Position numbers and translations under genes: made by a program. Source: Linanthus parryae (taxonomy: Eukaryota > Streptophyta > Magnoliopsida > Ericales > Polemoniaceae). Taken from it: 64,000 nucleotides of DNA. The notes beneath the pieces are model-generated. The model saw nothing but the letters and a program-made list of their open reading frames with translations. It did no database searches and was not told where the DNA came from. Location: contig JALGPY010000001.1 of assembly GCA_023055425.1 (NCBI GenBank), positions 114,433,057 to 114,497,056 of the forward strand, written 5' to 3'. Within the stretch, counting starts at the first letter, position 1; the number at the start of each line of letters is the position of its first letter. Shown piece after piece: positions 56,411 through 64,000 of the stretch.

Positions 56411-57994
56411 CACAGGTCGTAGAGCATAACATTATATTATGTGTTTACGATTTCAGTTGATACACCGTATTATTGTTTATTACGCGAAAACTAAAAAATT
56501 GGCATAGTAGATGCAATATTGAATTTGATTCAATCAAACAAGACCCAATTTAACATTGGATGTTAGAATTGGTGAGTTTAATCACATAGGATGTGAATAA
56601 TTGGGTTCTTGAAAAATTAGGGTTCATGGGCACATGATTGAAAAGGGGTTTTCAATTATGGAAACAAAATCATGGAAATAAATCCATATGGAAACAACCT
56701 TGCTTGGGCAACAAGGAAGGAGGAAGGGGACTAAGGCCGAAACCCTAGCCGCCCGCCCCTCCCTTGCGCGCCAAGCAAGGCCGCGGCCCCCTTAGGCGTG
56801 CGGCGGTCCTAGGGTTCGGGCCACTTGTTGGCTTGGACCCTTTGGAACGTTGTGAAACCCTAGTTACCCAATTTCATTAAAATTAAACAAGCGCGTTAAA
56901 AATTGTTTTAACTGTATTATGTGCTTTATTGCATGGTGGATGGATATGGTCTAGGATTGTGGATGTTTATTGTTTTGTGGTTTGGTTTACGGCCTGCGAG
57001 CTGATCAAATTAATGTAATAATTAATTAAGTTTTACGGCCTGCGAGTCGTTCTTTTTCTCCTCGACATGTGAGGCTTTTATTATTTATTTATTCTAGATG
57101 TTAGGCTAGAATTAGAAATATTTAGATGATAGCCAAGAACATGGAGAAGAAGACCGGAGAACCAAAGGAGCCAAAAGACATCCCTAGGCGCGCAGCTATG
57201 GTGGAGCACATGGAGATGAGCTCGGCACTTTAGGGCAATTAGATATTATCATTGGCTTGATAATATCATTAGTCTAGAGGCCATATCCATGCCACGTTTT
57301 TTTATTTTTGTGGATGTTTATTATTCATGCCTTGTTATTTATTTTGTGTGTATGGCGCTACAAGCAAAACGATAACAAGATAATAGTAAACAAGGTTGGT
57401 CTTTTATTGTGGATGGCCCAATCCAAATAAGTAGACCATGTTGATAAGATCAATCAAACAACTTAAAAGAAATCCCTCAATTAAATATTGCGTTTTGCCT
57501 TCTCTTGCCAAGACACCCTTCATGATTATGGCCTAATAAAATTCGGGCTTGCCAAAGCAAGGCGATTTTAATTTTTCATGATGTGTTGCGGACGACGCAA
57601 GCTAGTAATGCGTGTATGTTAAAAGCAAGAGGTTGGACGCAACTAGGCAAGAGTCAATTGGATTGATGAGCTTAGAGGCATGACAATTAGGAGTTATCCA
57701 ATTGGATAAAAGGAATTTATTCACCTAATTGGACCAAGAGTTGCATGGGATGCAATTGGAATGGTTCCTACCTAAATAACCAATTCTTGGGTGACTTGCC
57801 AAAGCAAGCTCAAGAAGAAGTGAAAAGGGATCTTGGACCCTCTAGAAAATATAAAGATATTTTCCGCTTTAATAGTGAGGGCTATTAAACCGAGAAAAAT
57901 AGTGGGAGCTATATTTAATGATCTAGCCATTGTTAAATATAGTTAAATTGTTCAAAATACTAAATTGCATATTTCTCGTTTTGTAGAATTCCAA

Positions 57995-58666
57995 ATGGCA
58001 AACAACAACGCATCAAGTTCATCCCTACGATCTGTCCTTGAGAAGGATAAATTGTCTGGAACAAATTTCCTTGAATGGTACAGAAACTTGAGGATTGTCC
58101 TCAAGCAAGAAAAGAAGCTGTACGTCTTGGACACTCCAATTCCAGACCCACCACAAGATGAGTCTCTATTAGCGGAAGTAAGGGCACGTCAAAAACATAT
58201 TGATGATTCTAATGACGTGACTTGCCTCATGCTTTGTACCATGACTGGTGAGCTTCAGAAGCAACACGAGAACATGGAAGCCTATGATATGATCAGACAC
58301 TTGAAACAATTGTTTCAGGAACAGGCAAGGCATGAGCGCTATGAAGTGTCTAAAGCATTGTTCAAAAGTAGTCTTGCAGAGGGGAATCCAGTAGGCCCTC
58401 ATGTACTCCGAATGATCGGGTACATAGAGAACCTTGAGAGACTGGGGTTCCCACTCGGCCAGGACTTGGCGACTGATCTCGTCTTGCAATCGTTGCCTGA
58501 CAGTTATAATCAGTTCATTATGAACTATAATATGAATGAGATCAACAAGTCTTTGCCAGACCTATTGAACATGCTAAAGACAGCTGAGCAAAGCATCAAT
58601 AAAGGCAAGGGCAAAGCCATAATGATGGTGCACAAGAAGAAGAGCAAGTCAGTTGCATCTACTTAA
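57995..58666 (+). pseudogene. gag: Copia Gag (first part of a broken Gag-Pol)
   Basis: The start codon is ATG at 57995 (MANNNASSSS). The UBN2/copia-type Gag region shows LSGTNFLEWYRNLRIVLKQE, then LMLCTMTGELQKQ, HERYEVSKALFKS and LPDSYNQFIMNYNMNEINK. It ends at TAA 58664-58666, in the lysine-rich linker before the zinc knuckle. The next segment is in the same frame, so a single nonsense change split the polyprotein. The Gag domain itself is complete and could assemble particles. Confidence 0.85.
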
Positions 58667-58723
58667 AAAGGAAAACGCAGGAAAGTTGCGAAATCCAAGG
58701 ATGCCCTAAAGCCTAGTGGAGGC

Positions 58724-60589
58724 GTGGCTAAATGTGAATGTCACTACTGCAGCCAGCCGGGTCACTGGAGGAGGAATTGCCCTAAATATCTGGAGGATAA
58801 GAAGCTTGGAATAGTGATTCCACCACCACCAGGTATTTATGTTATAGACGTCAATCTCTCTATTTCATCATCCTGGGTATTGGATACCGGATGTGGTTCT
58901 CACATTTGTCGTAATGTGCAGGATTTGAAAAGAAGTAGAAGATTGCGAAAAGGGGAGATAGACTTGCGCGTCGGGAATGGAGCAAAGGTTGCTGCATTAG
59001 CTGTAGGCGTTTATGAGCTATCTTTGCCTTCTGGACTTATTTTAGAATTAGACATTTGCTTTTATGTGCCTGCTATGAGCAGAAACATTATTTTCGTTTC
59101 TTGTTTGGACGAGAAAGGTTTTTCTATTGCAATAAAGGACAAGTGTTGCTCCATTTATTTTGATAGTATGCACTATTGTAGTGCGCATTTGTCTAATGGA
59201 TTGTATATCCTTGATCTAAATAATCCAATCTATAACATAAATACTAAAAGGATTAAAACTAACGATTTAAATCCTACATATCTATGGCACTGTCGTTTAG
59301 GCCATATAAATGAGAAACGCATATCTAGACTCCATAAGGATGGACTTCTAGACTCATTTGATTTGGAATCATATGAGACATGTGAATCTTGTTTATTGGG
59401 AAAAATGACAAAGTCCCCTTTCAATAAGAAAGGTGAACGGACTAGTGAGTTATTGGCACTCATACATACTGATGTATGCGGGCCATTCCCCACGCCTGCC
59501 AGAGGTGGTTATACCTACTTCATCACATTTACTGATGATTTCAGTAGATATAGATTTGTATACCTTATGAAGGCCAAATCCGAATCCGTTGAATTGTTCA
59601 AAGAATTCAAGAGTGAAGTAGAGAAGCAACTTGGCAAGAGTATTAAAGCCCTACGATCGGATCGTGGAGGAGAATACTTAAGCCAAGAGTTTGATGAGTA
59701 TCTTAGAGAGTGTGGGATAGTATCCCAGCTCACTCCACCCGGAACACCACAATGGAATGGTGTATCTCAGAGGAGGAATCGCACTCTATTAGATATGGTG
59801 CGATCTATGATGTCTCAAACAGATCTTCCGATATCCTTTTGGCGACATGCTCTAATGACGGCAGCTTTTACCATTAACCGTGTTCCATCCAAATCGGTCA
59901 TGAAGACGCCATATGAGATATGGACTGGGAGGCGTCCCATAGTGTCGTTTATGATGATTTGGGGCTGCGACGTCTATGTAAAGCGTTTACAAACAGACAA
60001 GCTCGGGCCTAAAGCGGATAAGTGTAAGTTTGTGGGATATCCTAAGGAGACTAAAGGATATTATTTCTATAACCCTACCGAGAACAAAGTTTTTGTTGCT
60101 CGGACCGGCGTGTTTCTAGAAAGAGAACTAGTCTCTAAAGAAGCAAGTGGGAGGGTTGTAGAACTTGAAGAAATTCATGAACCACAAACCACTGAACCGA
60201 TAATGGAACATGAACAGGAACCACAAGAAGTTGTGGAAGAACCTGTTCAGGTAACACAGGAACTCCGTAGATCAGGAAGAGTGCGTCATGAGCCAGAGAG
60301 GTATGGACTTCTTGTGACTGAGCCCGATGACGTACCACTCATGAAAGATGAGCCTGCAAACTATGGAGAAGCCATGAGTGGACCAGACTCTAAGAAGTGG
60401 CTAGAAGCCATGAGATCCGAAATGGATTCCATGTACACCAACAAAGTATGGACTTTGGTGGAACCACCCGAAGGGGCTCGACCCATAGGGTGCAAGTGGG
60501 TCTTCAAGAAGAAGACCGACATGGATGGCAAGGTAGTTGCCTATAAGGGGCGATTGGTGGCCAAAGGTTATAGACATTCATGGTATTGA
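58724..60589 (+). pseudogene. pol: Copia Pol part 1: zinc knuckle, protease, integrase, start of reverse transcriptase
   Basis: In order: zinc knuckle CHYCSQPGHWRRNC; aspartic protease WVLDTGCGSHIC; integrase zinc-binding domain (LWHCRLGHIN ... CESCLLGK); integrase core with HTDVCGPF and LRSDRGGEYLS. The third catalytic position reads NGVSQRRNRT, where the family has Glu; the codon is CAG, so the DDE triad is broken. The reverse transcriptase begins (WLEAMRSEMDSMYTNKVWTL, GCKWVFKKK) and is lost by a frameshift near 60575, ending at 60589. These domains normally process the polyprotein and insert the cDNA. Confidence 0.9.
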
Positions 60590-61928
60590 CTATGATGAGA
60601 CCTTTTCACCAGTCGCCATGACTAAATCCATTCGAATCTTACTCGCTATTGCAGCATACTACGACTATGAGATTTGGCAAATGGATGTCAAAACAGCGTT
60701 CCTCTATGGGAACCTCCTTGAGGGTGTGTACATGACACAACCAGAGGGTTTTGAGGATCCAGAGAATGCCAATAAAGTCTGTAAGCTTCAAAGATCCATT
60801 TATGGATTAAAGCAAGCTTCTAGGAGCTGGAATCGACGTTTTGATGACGCGGTCAAAGAGTTTGGCTTCATCAAGAACGAAGATGAGCCTTGTGTTTACA
60901 AGAAGGTTAGTGGGAGCTCTATAGTATTTCTCGTCTTGTATGTGGATGACATACTAATCATTGGCAATGATATTCCTACTCTGCAATCTGTTAAAGATTG
61001 GGTAGGAAAGTGCTTTGCGATGAAAGACTTAGGAGACGCAGCCTATATACTTGGTATAAAGATCTATAGAGATAGATCTAAAAGGTTGCTTGGCCTAAGT
61101 CAGAGTACATATATTGACAAGGTGTTGAAGAGGTTCAACATGCAAGATTCCAAGAAGGGATTCTTGCCCATGTCACATGGAGTCACTCTTTCTAAGAATG
61201 ACTGTCCCTCCAATGAGATGGAGAAGGACCGCATGAGCAGGATACCCTAGGCTTCGGCCATAGGATCCATCATGTACGCCATGCTATGTACTAGACCAGA
61301 CTTATCATACGCGTTGAGTATGGTGAGCAGATATCAGTCCAATCCGGGTGCGAGTCACTGGATTACTGTCAAGAACATCATAAAGTACTTGAGAAGAACT
61401 AAGGATGTATTCTTGATATTTGGAGGAATGGAAGAGCTAAGTGTAAAGGGTTACACTGACGCAAGCTTCCAAACCGACAAGGATGATTACAGATCGCAGT
61501 CTGGATAGGTGTTTTGCCTGAATGGAGGAGCTGTGAGCTGGAAGAGTTCCAAGCAAGGCACAGTTGCTGATTCTACAACAGAAGCTGAGTACATTGCTGC
61601 TGCGGAAGCAGCAAAAGAGGAAGTATGGATAAAGAAGTTTATCACTGAGCTCGGTGTGGTCCCCAGCATAGTGGATCCCGTAGAGTTGTACTGTGACAAC
61701 TCTGGGGCAATCGCACAGGCGAAGGAACCAAGATCGCACCAAAAGTCAAAGCATGTACTTAGGAGATTCCATCTTATTCGTGATATGATCGATCGAGGAG
61801 ATGTGAAGATATGCAAGATTCCGACGGATGACAACGTGTCAGATTCGCTCACGAAACCTCTTGCGCAGCGAAAGCATGAGGGGCACGCCAGATCTATAGG
61901 CATACGAGATGCGCCAGATTGGCTCTAG
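60537..61928 (+). pseudogene. pol: Copia Pol part 2: reverse transcriptase and RNase H, with two stops
   Basis: In the second frame the reverse transcriptase continues with DVKTAFLYGNLLEGVYMTQP, the YVDD catalytic box (VLYVDDILIIGND) and FAMKDLGDAAYILGI. TAG stops at 61248-61250 and 61506-61508 split the frame without shifting it. Between them lies MYAMLCTRPDLSYALSMVSR. The RNase H part has SKQGTVADSTTEAEYIAAAE, ELYCDNSGAIAQAKEPRSHQ and SKHVLRRFHLIRDM, and ends at 61928 just before the polypurine tract (CAAGTGGGAGAC, 61931-61942). Catalytic residues look intact apart from the breaks. Confidence 0.9.
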
Positions 61929-61942
61929 TGCAAGTGGGAGAC

Positions 61943-63385
61943 TGTTGGAATAGATGCCCTAGAGGCAATCGTAGATTTAGTATGAACAATGTTTTGGCTA
62001 GAATATTCATTTATTATTTATGGCGATATTTAATATAATGAAGTCCTTAGATAAATTGTGTTATTTATCTTAAATATCCCTAGTCAATTATATTGATTAA
62101 TAGGACAATCAAATATAGACTAGTATGTGGGTAGATTGATATGGAGATATCAAGTCTAACACATGGGTATGCATTAGGAGTAATGGCATACTGGATTGGC
62201 CCACGACGAAAAGGATACATTAGATTATGTGAAGTCACAATCGCTTTTCGTAGTGCTAATATTATTGCAATCCTTGGACTTGAAGTCACTAGATACTCTA
62301 GTTGTGAAATATTGCGCTTTGATGTTATCAAACGTTACACCGTGACTGGGTAATCATAAAGGTGACTATCGGGCGTGTTAGGAAGCAAGCTTAGAGATCG
62401 TAGTGATGTAGATAGGATTTGTCCCTCCCACATAATGGGGGTAAATATCCACGGCCACTCGAGGGATGAGGCTTATTGAATGTCTGGCCAGACTCAGATA
62501 AATTAATATAGAGATATTAATGTTATCTGCAAGCATAAGCATATTCCCAGGATCGAGGAACTATGGATTGGATATACGAGTGTGACTATTTATGTCTCGT
62601 GTCCAATCCGGATATGGAGACAAAGGGATAAAGCAATATGACATATTTGGCACAAAGATTTGTCGGGATCACTGACTATTTCTATTGGTTGGGTTGCATG
62701 GATGTGTTGCTAGACACCGCTCCATGTTAGTAATAGTTACTACCAACTATGTAGAAACCTATGGGGTCACACGTCAAATAGAGTAGAGCTAGATTTGGGA
62801 TTAATTAATATGGATTAATTAATAGAAGGATCATTGTGCAACACCTTGCAAACTTAGTAGGACTAATTTGCAAGGAAGGGAATAATTCTAGTTCATCTAG
62901 AATTAGGAAACTCTTTTATGGAAACAACAAGGAGTTGTTGGAGTATATAAAGGAGGCTCTAGCTTCCTTCCCACTACATGAGTTATTATTAGACATAACA
63001 CATAAAGAGTGGGAGAGAGCAAAAGAGAGAGCAAGACAAAAGGAGCTAGGGCCGAAACCCTAGCCCTCCCGTCCGCCCCTCTACCCGACGGCAAGGAGAG
63101 GCCGCCCCTCCCTTGTGCCTTGGTGATTTGTTGCTTTGATCTTCATCCCTCTTCCTCCGGGTTCAAGCTAGCACTTGTGGAGAAGGAAGAATCTAGATCT
63201 CACCTCTAGACGTGGATCAACCGTAGAGACGAGGACATCATTCTTCGTGTGATCTCACAAATCAAAAGGTACACATCTTCTATGACCTTAATCATGTTAT
63301 GATGTCTCTTCCTGTGATCCTTGGTGGGCTTTGAGTAGGATTAATTTTTGTTATTCCGCTGCGTTACCTACGTCAAAACCCAACA
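61943..63385 (+). repeat. 3' LTR of the copia element, 1443 bp
   Basis: It has the same length as the 5' LTR with 9 substitutions seen. TATATAAA is at 62944-62951, and transcription from here would run into the unit C backbone. Confidence 0.92.
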
Positions 63386-63854
63386 GGCTGGTTCTTAGTT
63401 GTCGTTGTTGTTTCATTTCTCGCAACCCGCTCCGGTGACCAACACGGTGTCACTAGACAATGGCGAGGTGGGTTAGCTGCTGTTTACATCTCTTTCATGT
63501 TTTTAACTTTAATTAAATGAATGTGTGTCGGAACAAGAACAGTGGAGAGGAACAAAATCGGAGTCATGATAGAGACAGTTTTAGTGGAACTCCAAGTTTG
63601 CTCCCATACTAAGTGTTGTTTCAAACTTGCTGTTGGTTTTGCGTGGAGTTTAAAATGAGTGATAGCTCAATCGAAGAACACTTGTGACACATGCGTAACA
63701 GGGATTTCTTACCTTTGTTATTGAACTAAATGACCAAGAAAAGATGTAGAATTACATACTTGAGTAAGAAAGGGATAATGAAAATGATAAAATGAATAGA
63801 TAAAAAAGTGAAAGAGACAAAGGCGACGAGAAAAAATAATTTTTGTCATCGTAG
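63386..63854. other. Unit C backbone right of the copia element, no gene seen
   Basis: This is collinear with 9768-10233, with few differences. It resumes exactly after the GGCTG duplication. Confidence 0.6.
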
Positions 63855-64000
63855 ATTGCTACCGATGATTCCTGACCCATCCCCTGATCTGAGTCAAGCT
63901 CAGCCCAATCTTCGTGGAAAGTTCCTGGATTGCCTCACGATCGCGACGCTTCATCTTCCTACCCTGCTCCTTAGAAAACTCTATTAGCTTCTCATTTTTT
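63855..64000 (-). pseudogene. ZF-HD-like homeodomain fragment (unit C), at window edge
   Basis: This is the same minus-strand fragment as 10234-10385, with the ATG at 63954 and the text RRDREAIQELSTKIGLSLTQ followed by IRGW. It shows that unit C continues past the window in the same order. Confidence 0.45.

Larger units (their letters stand above)
54955..63385 (+). mobile_element. Ty1/copia LTR retrotransposon, young but coding-defective
   Basis: Two 1443-bp LTRs (TGTTGG...CCAACA) enclose Gag and Pol in the order protease, integrase, reverse transcriptase, RNase H, which defines Ty1/copia. The 5-bp duplication GGCTG flanks it (54950-54954 and 63386-63390), and unit A shows the empty site near 9770. 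I count 9 differences between the LTRs (about 0.6%). The polyprotein is broken at 58664-58666 (TAA), about 60570-60580 (frameshift), 61248-61250 (TAG) and 61506-61508 (TAG). The lineage within copia is not assigned. Confidence 0.92.

Overview
The window looks like repeat-rich nuclear DNA of a flowering plant, most likely a eudicot. It is AT-rich, with LTR retrotransposons primed by initiator tRNA-Met, PIF/Harbinger, MULE, hAT and Helitron DNA transposons, GT-AG introns, and fragments of plant-specific gene families (TCP, ZF-HD-like, NLR leucine-rich repeats). I see no intact single-copy host gene, no rRNA, no functional tRNA gene and no CRISPR array.

Backbone: the window is a head-to-tail array of one large duplicated segment. 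Unit A runs from before base 1 to 31008, unit B from 39122 to about 53275, and unit C from about 53276 past the right end. After later insertions are removed the period is roughly 14 kb. Each complete unit has the same order: inverted copies of a short ORF family; a 0.5 kb MULE-type MITE; a homeodomain-like fragment; remnants of an old Ty1/copia element; a giant palindrome made of two convergent TCP gene copies; a second copy of the copia-derived module; and a second cluster of the short ORF family. Copies lacking an insertion give empty sites, so many transposon ends can be placed to the base.

Insertions in A: a PIF/Harbinger element (947-8603) with a broken transposase gene, a broken Myb-like gene and an antisense NLR fragment, nested in the MITE; a solo LTR (9093-9591); a TIR element (11907-12501); a non-LTR insertion (18150-18967); a hAT MITE (21980-22444); a non-autonomous Helitron (23596-27508); and a fold-back MULE MITE (27579-28717). 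At the A/B junction lies an 8.1 kb LTR element (31009-39121) with two 3.2 kb LTRs that encodes only Gag, of the TR-GAG type. Unit C carries a very young but coding-defective Ty1/copia element (54955-63385).

Most notable pattern: two unrelated genic sequences, a class I TCP gene and an unrecognised short ORF family, both occur as convergent inverted duplicates that keep TATA boxes and 5' leaders at their outer ends. Transcription from either side would read through the centre and give a long hairpin RNA. This makes the locus a candidate cluster of native hairpin-RNA (siRNA or proto-miRNA) genes. That function is inference. The inverted structures, promoters and centres are read from the sequence.
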